Origin: JANNVK01 sp031430435
Lineage (GTDB): Bacteria; Acidobacteriota; Blastocatellia; Pyrinomonadales; Pyrinomonadaceae
Assembly (NCBI GenBank): GCA_031430435.1
Contig: JANPBM010000024.1
Coordinates: 21,490 to 85,489 of the forward strand
DNA length: 64,000 nt
Direction: 5' to 3'
Position numbers and translations under genes: made by a program. Every line of letters begins with the position of its first letter. The stretch's first letter is position 1. Under the pieces are notes generated by a model. The model was not told where the DNA came from, searched no databases, and saw only the letters and a list, made by a program, of their open reading frames with translations. Of this stretch, positions 32,842 to 41,652 are shown in pieces.

Positions 32842-35151
32842 TTAATTTATTCGACTTAATTTAAACAATTCTTGTCTAAACTTTAATACTCTTGTTCTAA
32901 GATCATCTCCAACATCGTTCAGGTGATGTTCCGGGCTTTTTATTTGTAACTTGGAAATTCTTGATTTAATTGACATTCTGCCATAAAAAAAACGCCACTT
33001 CTGGATATTGATTTGAGATGCAAACCAAATCATTTCATTCAAAGTCATCCTATACTTGGGAATTAAAACTCTGACTGCACTTCCGCCGTTTCCTCTTGCC
33101 ATAAAAGACCAAGGTTGCAGATATGCTTGCCCAAAAGCAGTTACACTTATTCCGCCTGTGTCGATAGATTCATTTGATTCCTCATTTACTAACCGAACAA
33201 TACTGTTTAGAGGGTCACCACTGGAAATAAAAGGACAATTTCCGTCAATATAGTTTTTTTCTCCAATTGATTTTGGAGTAATTACATCAAAAAAATAATC
33301 AACCGAAGCGGTTTTATCATACTTTAACTCCTCTAATTCACTCCAATTGTCCGGAAAGTTTTCTATCACATTATCAGCCAAATCAGGTAGCGAAACAACT
33401 GCTTGGTAAATTGAATAAATCAACTTCTCGTGATGTTCTTCTATGCTTTTTTGAGTAATTGGCGGTTGTTCAAGCCATTGTTGCGGACTGAATTCTTCGC
33501 CTACGCTAATACTTCTGCCTTTAATAAACGATACCAATGAAGATTTTTCTAATTTATTTTGTCTGAATTGCCGGAAAATATCCAACAATTCAGGCAACTG
33601 CGAACCGCTGATTTCAACTCTCTTTCCTTTTAATTTTTCAAAGCCGTCGTTCCAAATTCTCCCCATAAAAATATCATCTGTTGCTTTTTGAGGAATATGT
33701 GCGTTAGCAATCATGATTGAAGTTGGTGCGGCAGTCGGGTAAAACAAATCCTCAGGCAAACTTATCATTCCCAACAAACTGTGTTTTCTAATGAATTCTT
33801 TTCGCCAGTTTTTATTATCATCATCTGCAAAAATTCCTGCTTTGACGACAACTGCCAATAATCCGCCCGGCTCTAAACATTCTAAAGCTACGTTGATAAA
33901 ATCTCTTTCAGGCTCACCTTCTTGCGAAAACGGCGGATTTAAGTATGCTCTGGTAAATTTTCCGTACAAATCAGCATTTACATTTTCATCAAAAGCACTT
34001 TGATTTTCAATATGACTCTTCCCGTCGCCTCTGAAAAACATATTCAAAGTGGCTAAAGCCCAAACTGTCGGATTTGTATCTAAGCCGTAGAGAGATTGTT
34101 TTACTTTGGTTATTGCTTTTTGCCCTTTTGCCACAGACATCATTTTATCAAATGCCGAGACTAAAAAGCCGCCCGTCCCCGAAGCTATATCTATTACTCT
34201 GTCATTGATACCCGCATCTGTCAGTTCGACACAAAATTTGGTTATGTGTCGTGGCGTAAAGACAATTCCTAAAGCGTTGTTATCATATCCATACCGTAAA
34301 AACGCTTCGTAAAACAACCCTAAAAAGTCAATCGAAGTTTGCAAGACAGGTCGCACATTCAGATGTTTGAGAATAGAAACAACCCGATTGATATAAGGTT
34401 CTAAACGATCAAAATCTCCTCCGGTTAACTTTACAGACTCTTGCAATTTAGCTTTTTTTGTTTCTGCTAAATCTATGGTTTCACTAATTGCATCGGTTAT
34501 CAGTTGATTGATTGATCGTAACCCGCGATTTGAAACTGTATTTATTTCTCCTTGATACAGTGCTAAAACGATTGCTCCGATGACCTTAGGTCTTAGAGGT
34601 GCTTCAATCTTGGATAGTCGTAGAATCCCGCTTAACTCGATAGCCGCATCGACAAACTCGGCACTACTCGGCACTGTTACTGAGGTTGTTCCATCGTCTG
34701 CTTTTAATGCTAATTCAATTTCTTGTTTAGTCGGAATATTAGTTATTTCATAACCAAATGAGGTTAGTGGTATCCAATTTCCGTTTTTCAAATATCTGAC
34801 AACAACGGCGAACCCAAAATCTTCTTCACCTGCCACACCAACCACTATTTTTACTGTGTAATTTGAATTTGAATTTATTTTCTCGGCATATTCAACCGCT
34901 TCTTTTACAGCTTGGTCAATTTTTGAAATTTCATTCTTAGCTTCAATAATTATAGCGGGGTTATCGTGAAACAAAAGTAAAAAATCCGGTTTATCGAGTC
35001 CGAGCCCAAGAGTCGGAAAATAATTAGAAATCTCTTGCTCTTCCAAACATTCGCCTAATTTACTTGGGTGTTTTACATTCCACCCGCGTTTGGCAGCCTG
35101 ATTTCTAATAAAGTATCTGGTGCGGCTTTCTGCTCTTTTTTTCTTTGCCAT
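32842..35151 (-). CDS. Single-chain restriction-modification enzyme (type IIG-like: nuclease, N6-adenine methylase, specificity domain)
   Basis: 769 residues. Residues about 45-75 carry a PD-(D/E)xK pattern (KPDFLLLF, then IIIEAKNE; D56, E70, K72). Residues 320-328 are SAM motif I (DIASGTGGF) and NPPF at 405-408 is the gamma-class N6-adenine methylase motif. From about 590 on, the chain looks like a type I HsdS-like target-recognition domain (FISSGDPLNSIV, VTAFGQAYLQPWSFMA). This arrangement suits a type IIG enzyme in one polypeptide. It is more AT-rich than murG and murC, yet sits precisely between them (23 and 6 bases away), so it seems an inserted gene. Confidence 0.85.
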   Translation of the reverse strand: MAKKKRAESRTRYFIRNQAAKRGWNVKHPSKLGECLEEQEISNYFPTLGLGLDKPDFLLLFHDNPAIIIEAKNEISKIDQAVKEAVEYAEKINSNSNYTVKIVVGVAGEEDFGFAVVVRYLKNGNWIPLTSFGYEITNIPTKQEIELALKADDGTTSVTVPSSAEFVDAAIELSGILRLSKIEAPLRPKVIGAIVLALYQGEINTVSNRGLRSINQLITDAISETIDLAETKKAKLQESVKLTGGDFDRLEPYINRVVSILKHLNVRPVLQTSIDFLGLFYEAFLRYGYDNNALGIVFTPRHITKFCVELTDAGINDRVIDIASGTGGFLVSAFDKMMSVAKGQKAITKVKQSLYGLDTNPTVWALATLNMFFRGDGKSHIENQSAFDENVNADLYGKFTRAYLNPPFSQEGEPERDFINVALECLEPGGLLAVVVKAGIFADDDNKNWRKEFIRKHSLLGMISLPEDLFYPTAAPTSIMIANAHIPQKATDDIFMGRIWNDGFEKLKGKRVEISGSQLPELLDIFRQFRQNKLEKSSLVSFIKGRSISVGEEFSPQQWLEQPPITQKSIEEHHEKLIYSIYQAVVSLPDLADNVIENFPDNWSELEELKYDKTASVDYFFDVITPKSIGEKNYIDGNCPFISSGDPLNSIVRLVNEESNESIDTGGISVTAFGQAYLQPWSFMARGNGGSAVRVLIPKYRMTLNEMIWFASQINIQKWRFFYGRMSIKSRISKLQIKSPEHHLNDVGDDLRTRVLKFRQELFKLSRIN

Positions 35152-35174
35152 AATGCTTCTCTGTTAATGAACAG

Positions 35175-36257
35175 TTACTTCATAATAATTCCTATTTTTC
35201 CTGCCAACCTTTCAATAATATCTACCGTAACTTTCGCCGCGTCTTCTTTCGCCAATTTTTTTGCGTTTCGTTCCATTTCGCTTATTTTCTCAGGCGAGTC
35301 TATCAAACTTGTAATCTCTTTCGCCAAACTTTCGCCGGTTAAATCAGTTTGCAGAATCATCTTCGCGGCGTTGGCGTTTGCTAACGCTTCGGCGTTTTTG
35401 CGTTGATGATCGTCTGCGGCAGTCGGCAAAGGAATCATAATTCCGACTTTTCCGGCGGCGGAAAGTTCCGCACAAGTTGTCGCTCCGGCTCGGCAAATTA
35501 CTAAATCGGCTTTGGCAAATTCGGCGACCATATCCGAAATATACTTGCGAACATCGGCGGAAACATTTGCGTCTCTGTAACCGCTTTCTATTTTGTCAAA
35601 ATCGTGTTCGCCTGTTTGGTGAACGATATTTAATTTATCGATCGGCAAATGTTTCAGAGCGTCAACCATTGCAAAATTGATTGCTCTGGCACCTTGCGAA
35701 CCGCCGAAGATTAACAGGTTGACTTTAGCTTCACGTTGTTTCGGCTGAACATCAAAGAACTCTTTGCGGACAGGATTTCCGGTAACGATACCTTTGTTCG
35801 GAAAGTATTTTAACGATTCATCAAACGTCAACGCCGCTTTATCGACAAATCTTGCCAACTGACGATTCGTAAAACCCGGAAGTGCGTTTGAATCCATTAC
35901 CAAAGTCGGTATTTTCAACAAACTCGCCATCAATAAAACGGGTCCCGTAACATAACCGCCTGCACCGACAACGACATCGGGCTTAAATTCTTTCAACAAC
36001 TTGCGGGCTTCGATAAAACTTTTCGGCAACACCAACAAACCTTTCAATTTCCCGACCAAACCGACGTTTTTCAAACCTGCGGAATCAATCGTCGAAAGTT
36101 CAAAACCGTTCTGCGGAACTAATTTAGTTTCTAAACCTTTTGCCGTGCCGACAAATCTGATTGATGCAGACGAATCACGCTGTAAAACTTCTTTCGCCAC
36201 CGCAATCGCGGGGTAAACATGTCCTCCGGTTCCTCCGGCGGCAAATAAAACTTTCAT
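35175..36257 (-). CDS. murG: UDP-GlcNAc:undecaprenyl-PP-MurNAc-pentapeptide GlcNAc transferase
   Basis: 360 residues. The N-terminal FAAGGTGGHVYPAIAVA and the C-terminal RAGATTCAELSAAGK (UDP-GlcNAc site) are typical, with LLIFGGSQGARAIN in the middle. MurG is a peripheral membrane GT-B enzyme that makes lipid II from lipid I. In the dcw order it follows ftsW; a repeat element lies between. Confidence 0.97.
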   Translation of the reverse strand: MKVLFAAGGTGGHVYPAIAVAKEVLQRDSSASIRFVGTAKGLETKLVPQNGFELSTIDSAGLKNVGLVGKLKGLLVLPKSFIEARKLLKEFKPDVVVGAGGYVTGPVLLMASLLKIPTLVMDSNALPGFTNRQLARFVDKAALTFDESLKYFPNKGIVTGNPVRKEFFDVQPKQREAKVNLLIFGGSQGARAINFAMVDALKHLPIDKLNIVHQTGEHDFDKIESGYRDANVSADVRKYISDMVAEFAKADLVICRAGATTCAELSAAGKVGIMIPLPTAADDHQRKNAEALANANAAKMILQTDLTGESLAKEITSLIDSPEKISEMERNAKKLAKEDAAKVTVDIIERLAGKIGIIMK

Positions 36258-36264
36258 ACTTTTT

Positions 36265-36330
36265 ACAGGGATTAAGGAGATGAAAGAGGATTTGCCTTTC
36301 TTTATCCTTTTTTATCCCGTTTATCCCTGT
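36265..36330. repeat. Inverted heptad-like element between ftsW and murG
   Basis: Arms ACAGGGATTAAGGAGATGAA and its inverted counterpart (GGATAAAAAGGGATAAACAGGGAT on the other strand). The built-in word is close to ACAGGGATAAA repeated. Located between ftsW and murG. Confidence 0.6.
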
Positions 36331-36342
36331 GAATAACTTCTT

Positions 36343-37509
36343 TTACGCAGTCCTCATTCTAGCCCGTGCCAATTTAGTTTTCCGCTTCGGTTCCCTTTCA
36401 GATTTTTCAAATTCGACAAAACCCGCGTATTGCGAAAGATTTAATAAAATACCGATTGCGAATAACGTTATCACAATCGAAGAACCTCCGTATGAAATGA
36501 ACGGCAACGGAATACCTTTTGCCGGAACAATCGAAACAACTACGCTGATATTAAACAATGCTTGCGTAATCAAACCTGTAATTATGCCCATTCCGAGCAA
36601 CATTCCGAATCTGTCGGGTGCCATCAATGCCGCACGCGTTCCACGCCAAAGCAACAACCCAAACGCGATAACAACCGCCAATGTTCCGAATAATCCGAGT
36701 TCTTCGCCGACCACCGCAAAGATAAAATCGGAATACGGATACGGTAAGTAAAAAAGTTTTTGCTGTCCTTTGGCAAAACCTTCGCCGATTATTCCGCCCG
36801 AACCGATTGCCAAAAGTCCTTGTGTTACTTGATAACCTGCACCGTCCGCGTTTGCCGCCGGATTTAAAAACGCCATCAGACGTGCCATTCGATATGGTTG
36901 AATCAATAACATTACGCCGCCAAGTGCAATCAAACAAAGCACCACTGACCCGATGTGAATCCATCTTGCACCGGCGGCAAAATAGACGATAACAAAGACG
37001 GCTGATAAAACAATCACCGTTCCCAAATCTTTTTCAGCCAAAATTAACGCGACAAATGTGCCGAAAATAGCTAACAAAGGAACAACGCCTTTTCCGAAAT
37101 CACCCACATATTGTTCGCGTTTAACAAAATACCACGCCAACATAATCGGCAACGAAACTTTGGCGAGTTCCGACGGTTGAAAAGAAAACCCCGCGAATCG
37201 AACCCAACGTCTGGCACCGTTTATCGGATTAAAACCGAACGTTGCAGTCAGCAAAACCGCAGTAAGAATAAAAAGTCCCCACACAAACCACGTTTTTTGA
37301 TACCAACGATAATGAATTTTGCTCGTCAAATACATCACAATCAAACCGATGACGGTAAAAACGAGTTGCTTATTGACGTAGGCAAATTGATTGTCGCTTT
37401 CTTTCAACGCAATCATCGCCGACGCAGAATAAACCATAATCACGCCAAAAAGTGCCAGCGACGCGGCAATCGCAAACAAAAACCAATCTATTCGAATCTT
37501 TTTAGCCAT
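36343..37509 (-). CDS. ftsW: Peptidoglycan glycosyltransferase FtsW
   Basis: 388 residues with about ten hydrophobic segments, of the SEDS family. Characteristic pieces: MVYSASAMIALKESDNQF, GARRWVRFAGFSFQPSE, ALILAEKDLGTV, and PFISYGGSSIV. FtsW polymerises lipid II together with its class B PBP, FtsI, which is encoded in the same cluster. It could also be RodA, but the placement between murD and murG identifies it as FtsW. Confidence 0.95.
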   Translation of the reverse strand: MAKKIRIDWFLFAIAASLALFGVIMVYSASAMIALKESDNQFAYVNKQLVFTVIGLIVMYLTSKIHYRWYQKTWFVWGLFILTAVLLTATFGFNPINGARRWVRFAGFSFQPSELAKVSLPIMLAWYFVKREQYVGDFGKGVVPLLAIFGTFVALILAEKDLGTVIVLSAVFVIVYFAAGARWIHIGSVVLCLIALGGVMLLIQPYRMARLMAFLNPAANADGAGYQVTQGLLAIGSGGIIGEGFAKGQQKLFYLPYPYSDFIFAVVGEELGLFGTLAVVIAFGLLLWRGTRAALMAPDRFGMLLGMGIITGLITQALFNISVVVSIVPAKGIPLPFISYGGSSIVITLFAIGILLNLSQYAGFVEFEKSEREPKRKTKLARARMRTA

Positions 37510-37516
37510 TCTTTTT

Positions 37517-37565
37517 TAGTCCGTAGTCTTTAGTCCAAAGTCCTTAGTCCTTCGACTTGAGACTT
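37517..37565. repeat. Heptad-repeat element overlapping the murD 3' end
   Basis: TAGTCCGTAGTCTTTAGTCC and on: near-heptameric copies of TAGTCCT/TAGTCTT, with an inverted partner (GACTTGAGACTTAA). The last codons of murD are part of this element. Confidence 0.7.
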
Positions 37566-38900
37566 AAATTCTGTTCCACGCTGTTCGTAGGAATTGAACA
37601 TATCAAAACTCGCGCAAGCAGGTGCAAGTAATACAAAGTCACCGTTTTCGGCACTTTCAAAACTTTTTTCGACCGCATCTTGCATCGTTGTCGCACGAAT
37701 GATTTCGGCGTAATCTTTTAACTGATTTTCGATGTTATCCGCATCTTCGCCGATTAACACAAGTTTGCGGACATTCGATTTTATCAATTCGGCAAGCGGT
37801 TGATACGGAGCATTTTTTCCTTTTCCGCCTAAAATCAACACGATTTTTCCTTCTTCTTCGCTCAAGGCTTCCAGTGCCTTCAATGTTGCGTCAACCGAAG
37901 TTGCCTTGGAATCGTTGTAAAACTTAACTTTATTTAATTCTTTCACAAATTCCAAACGATGTTCGACCGCTTTAAAGTTTTTAATCGTTTCCCGCATTGA
38001 ATCGAGCGAAACACCGCACGAAAGACCTGTCGCCAATGCCGCTAAAACATTCTGCACATTATGTATGCCTTTTATCGGCAATTCATTACGCGAAATTAAA
38101 AATTTTTCTTCACCTTTCGTTCGCCAAACTAAATTTTCTCCACGCAGAAACAAACCTTCATCCAATTCCTTCGCCGTTGAGAACATTACAACCTTCGCCC
38201 GTTTCCCGACTGCCCAACCCGCCGTAATTTCATCGTCGGCATTCAAAATCGCCACATCATCGGCGGTTTGATTCATAAAAATACGATGTTTCGCGGCGGC
38301 ATAATCGCTGAAAAGATTGTATCTGTCCATATGATTAGGCGTAACGTTGAGACACATCGCAATATTCGGTCGAAAATCTTTGATAGTTTCAAGCTGAAAC
38401 GATGAAAGTTCGCAAACCGTCCACGAATTTTCGGTCGAAGATTCTGCCAGCGTAACTAACGGCGTACCGATGTTTCCGCCGACTTGCGTTTCGATTCCCG
38501 CATCTTTCAAAATCTCGCCAATCAATGTTGTGGTCGTAGTTTTACCGTTTGAACCCGTAATTCCGATGATACGACCTTTCATAAACCGAAAGGCAAGTTC
38601 AACTTCGCCGATAACTTCGCCGTCTTTGCGATCGACATACTTCGCCGGAATCGTATTCGTCGGAACACCGGGCGAAATTACAACCAAATCAATCTGATCG
38701 AGCAACCACGAAGGAAGATCGCCGCCAATCAACCCGACATTGTGCGATTCTTTCAAAGAACGAGCTTCAACCGACCAAGTTTCAACTTCGCGTTTATCGT
38801 GCAAGGCAACAACCGCACCGCGTTCAGCTAAAAAGCGTGCGGATGTAATGCCTGATTTACCGGCGCCGAGAACTAAACATTTGCGGTCTTTAATTTCCAT
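37530..38900 (-). CDS. murD: UDP-N-acetylmuramoyl-L-alanine-D-glutamate ligase
   Basis: 456 residues. Rossmann start CLVLGAGKSGITSARFL, P-loop GITGSNGKTTTTTLIGEI, MCLNVTPNHMDRY, EHRLEFVKE and NDSKATSVDATLKAL. It adds D-Glu to UDP-MurNAc-L-Ala, in the cytosol. The last codons (LRTLD) are encoded by a heptad-repeat element, which has changed the C-terminus. Confidence 0.97.
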   Translation of the reverse strand: MEIKDRKCLVLGAGKSGITSARFLAERGAVVALHDKREVETWSVEARSLKESHNVGLIGGDLPSWLLDQIDLVVISPGVPTNTIPAKYVDRKDGEVIGEVELAFRFMKGRIIGITGSNGKTTTTTLIGEILKDAGIETQVGGNIGTPLVTLAESSTENSWTVCELSSFQLETIKDFRPNIAMCLNVTPNHMDRYNLFSDYAAAKHRIFMNQTADDVAILNADDEITAGWAVGKRAKVVMFSTAKELDEGLFLRGENLVWRTKGEEKFLISRNELPIKGIHNVQNVLAALATGLSCGVSLDSMRETIKNFKAVEHRLEFVKELNKVKFYNDSKATSVDATLKALEALSEEEGKIVLILGGKGKNAPYQPLAELIKSNVRKLVLIGEDADNIENQLKDYAEIIRATTMQDAVEKSFESAENGDFVLLAPACASFDMFNSYEQRGTEFKSQVEGLRTLD

Positions 38901-38908
38901 ATATTAAT

Positions 38909-38968
38909 TGGTCGATTTGCTCATTAAGTCATCTTCAATCGGTCAATCAGTCGATGATTCAATCAATA
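38909..38968. repeat. Weak heptad-like repeat between mraY and murD
   Basis: Words near GGTCAATC/GGTCGATT and AAGTCATC recur at near-heptad spacing, with inverted counterparts (AATCGGTCAATCAGTCGATGA). Degenerate compared with the other elements in the cluster. Confidence 0.45.
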
Positions 38969-38980
38969 AATCTCGCAACT

Positions 38981-40129
38981 TTAGCGCAACTTCAGCGTTG
39001 CCAAACTCATCAACGCAAACAAAATCGCAATAATCACAAACCTGAAAACTACCTTCGCTTCACTCATTCCGCCCATTTGAAAATGGTGATGAATCGGTGC
39101 TTGGCGGAAGATTCGTTTGCCCGCACCGGTTGAACGTTTGGTAAATTTGAAGTAAGAAACCTGCATCATTACCGACAACGCTTCGATGATAAAAATCCCG
39201 CCGATGAACGGCAACATAAATTCTTGCTTCGTTAAAATTGCGACTGTACCTAACGCGCCGCCAATCGCCAGACTTCCGACATCGCCCATAAAAACTTCGG
39301 CTTTCGGGGCATTAAACCACAGGAAACCTAAGCTTGCGCCAACCATTGCGCCACAGAAAACGGTCAGTTCGGCGGCTTCGGGTTTCCAAGTAATTTCCAA
39401 TCTTTCCGCCCACCGCTGATCGCTTGAAACATAGGTCAAACCGGTTAAAGCCGACATTGCGATTAAAGTAATGCTGATTGCCAAACCGTCTAAACCGTCG
39501 GTTAAATTTACGGCGTTCGAAGTGCCGAGCAAAACAAAAAGTATAAAGCCGAGATAAAGAAACGGACTGATTAACGTTACTCCCGAAAGCGCGCTTTCTT
39601 TCCAAAAAGGAACGCTCAAGTTCCACGGATAAGTGGTGAACAACCATAAAACGCCCCAAATCCCGACCGAAACCGCAATCTGTCCCGCAAGTTTTTGGCG
39701 TTCGGTTAAGCCTTCGCTGCGTTTTTTGACAATTTTGATGTAATCGTCCGCGAAACCGATTAACCCGAATAAAGTTGTCGCTATCAACGTCAGCCACAGA
39801 TACAAACCGTCGAGTCTGGCACATAAAAGCGTTGCCGCAAAGACCGCGCCGAGAATCAAAATGCCGCCCATTGTCGGCGTGCCTTTTTTGGCTTGATGTT
39901 CGGCGGATAATTCTTCGCGGATTTCTTGCCCGACACCTAAATTTGCCAGTTTTTTGATGACTTTACCGCCAAACAACAACGAAATCAGCAACGCAATTAT
40001 CATTGCCAACGCCGTCCGAAACGTTACATATTGAAAAACGTTGAGAGCCTTTACAAAATAAGACGGACACGGCGTTCCCTCGGCGCATTGCGATTGATAA
40101 ATCAGTTTGTATAAAAAATAATAAAGCAT
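38981..40129 (-). CDS. mraY: Phospho-MurNAc-pentapeptide transferase
   Basis: 382 residues with about ten hydrophobic segments. MGGILILGAVF, GFADDYIKIVKKRSEGLT (Asp-Asp site), NAVNLTDGLDGLAIS and the C-terminal APIHHHFQMGGMSE (His-rich site) are diagnostic. It makes lipid I from undecaprenyl phosphate on the inner membrane. About 80 bases upstream of murD. Confidence 0.97.
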   Translation of the reverse strand: MLYYFLYKLIYQSQCAEGTPCPSYFVKALNVFQYVTFRTALAMIIALLISLLFGGKVIKKLANLGVGQEIREELSAEHQAKKGTPTMGGILILGAVFAATLLCARLDGLYLWLTLIATTLFGLIGFADDYIKIVKKRSEGLTERQKLAGQIAVSVGIWGVLWLFTTYPWNLSVPFWKESALSGVTLISPFLYLGFILFVLLGTSNAVNLTDGLDGLAISITLIAMSALTGLTYVSSDQRWAERLEITWKPEAAELTVFCGAMVGASLGFLWFNAPKAEVFMGDVGSLAIGGALGTVAILTKQEFMLPFIGGIFIIEALSVMMQVSYFKFTKRSTGAGKRIFRQAPIHHHFQMGGMSEAKVVFRFVIIAILFALMSLATLKLR

Positions 40130-40200
40130 TTATTCAGTAAAAAACGAAAGCGGAACACGAAAAGTTATCGGTAATAAACCGTTGTCTTTTCACTTTGTCG

Positions 40201-41652
40201 CTATTCGCCGAGTTCAAATTTTTCCAATAACTTTTCGATGACTTTTTCCGTCCGCACACCGCGCGAACCTTTCACCAAGACTAAATCGCCCGCTTTAATC
40301 TCGTTAATTAAAAAATCGCCGGCTTCCGTTGAATTTGCAAAAGTCTTTGTTTCGCGCAAACCGTTTTGCGTTGCGCCCAAAATCAGTTCGCTCGCCAAAC
40401 CGCGCACACCGTAGAGAATATCGATGCCGCCGGCGGCAATTTTCGCGCCTGTTTCACGGTGAATCGCGGCTTCATTTTCGCCGAGTTCGAGCATTTCGCC
40501 CGCAATCACAATTTTTCGCGTCGCAAATTGTCCGCCTTCGACCAAAGTTTCAATCATTCCGAGCAATGCCGCCGGATTTGAGTTATACGAATCGTTGATA
40601 ACCGTAAAACCTGCTTTGAAATGCAAAACTTCGCCGCGTTGCGCCGGTGGTTCGACTGTTTTCAAACTTTCCGCGATTTCAACGGCGGACATTCCGAAAA
40701 GATGTCCGACGGCGGACGCGGCAAGCGCGTTTAAGATGTTGTGTTTACCCGATAATTTGAACGCAACTTCGGCTTCGCCGGTCGGAGTTGCAAGCGTAAA
40801 AGTTGTTTCGCCGAAACGCTCGAACTTAATGTTTTTCGCCATCACATCAGCTTTGTTTTCAATGCCGAAACTGACGTATTTATCGCATAACACCTTCATT
40901 GCCATAACGCGAAAATCGTCCGCGTTCAAAACAGCCGTTCCTTCGCTTCGCATTCCTTCAACGAGTTCGGCTTTAGCTTTCGCCACGTTTTCAATCGAAC
41001 CTAAATGCTCGACGTGAACAGGCAAAACGTTTAATTCAACGGCAATATCAGGCGGTGTAATGCGACACAAACGAGCAATTTCGTTGTTCGGCGTGGACAT
41101 TCCCATTTCCAATACGGCGACATCGTAAGTTGAATCTTTGGCGAGGTTCAAAACCGTTATCGGCAAACCTAAACCGTTGTTGTAATTTTTGATATTTCGC
41201 AAAACCTTGCGACTATTCGACGATAAAACGTGAGCCGTGAGTTCTTTGGCGGTAGTTTTTCCCGCGCTTCCGGTAATTGCGACAACGGGTTTATTCCATT
41301 CCGAATAAACACCGTGAGCAAGTAATTGAAAGGCTAAAATACAATCGTTGACGAACAAAAGTTTGTCGCGAAAAGGTTCTAAAATCGCTTTATGTTCTTC
41401 GTAACGATCCGGGCGAACAACACAAACAGACGCTCCTTGAGCGAATGCTTGCGGAATAAATATATGAGAATCGCTAAAATCACCATTGAAACAATTATTG
41501 GCGTAATCGGGTTGTGAAAGGGCAAAAAAGACACCGCCCGCCGGCACTTCGCGCGAGTCAAGAGCAAACGCATTGACTTCAACCGCAAGCAAAGCGGGAT
41601 TAAGGGCGGAAGCATCGGCTTCCATATATTCGGCAACGATTTCTAGTTTCAA
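40201..41652 (-). CDS. murF: UDP-MurNAc-tripeptide D-alanyl-D-alanine ligase
   Basis: 483 residues. The P-loop AITGSAGKTTAKE, VLEMGMSTPNNEIARL, and the C-terminal LVKGSRGVRTEKVIE belong to MurF, not MurE. It adds D-Ala-D-Ala. The ATG overlaps the ftsI stop by four bases. The gene murE, which usually lies between ftsI and murF, is missing here. Confidence 0.95.
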   Translation of the reverse strand: MKLEIVAEYMEADASALNPALLAVEVNAFALDSREVPAGGVFFALSQPDYANNCFNGDFSDSHIFIPQAFAQGASVCVVRPDRYEEHKAILEPFRDKLLFVNDCILAFQLLAHGVYSEWNKPVVAITGSAGKTTAKELTAHVLSSNSRKVLRNIKNYNNGLGLPITVLNLAKDSTYDVAVLEMGMSTPNNEIARLCRITPPDIAVELNVLPVHVEHLGSIENVAKAKAELVEGMRSEGTAVLNADDFRVMAMKVLCDKYVSFGIENKADVMAKNIKFERFGETTFTLATPTGEAEVAFKLSGKHNILNALAASAVGHLFGMSAVEIAESLKTVEPPAQRGEVLHFKAGFTVINDSYNSNPAALLGMIETLVEGGQFATRKIVIAGEMLELGENEAAIHRETGAKIAAGGIDILYGVRGLASELILGATQNGLRETKTFANSTEAGDFLINEIKAGDLVLVKGSRGVRTEKVIEKLLEKFELGE

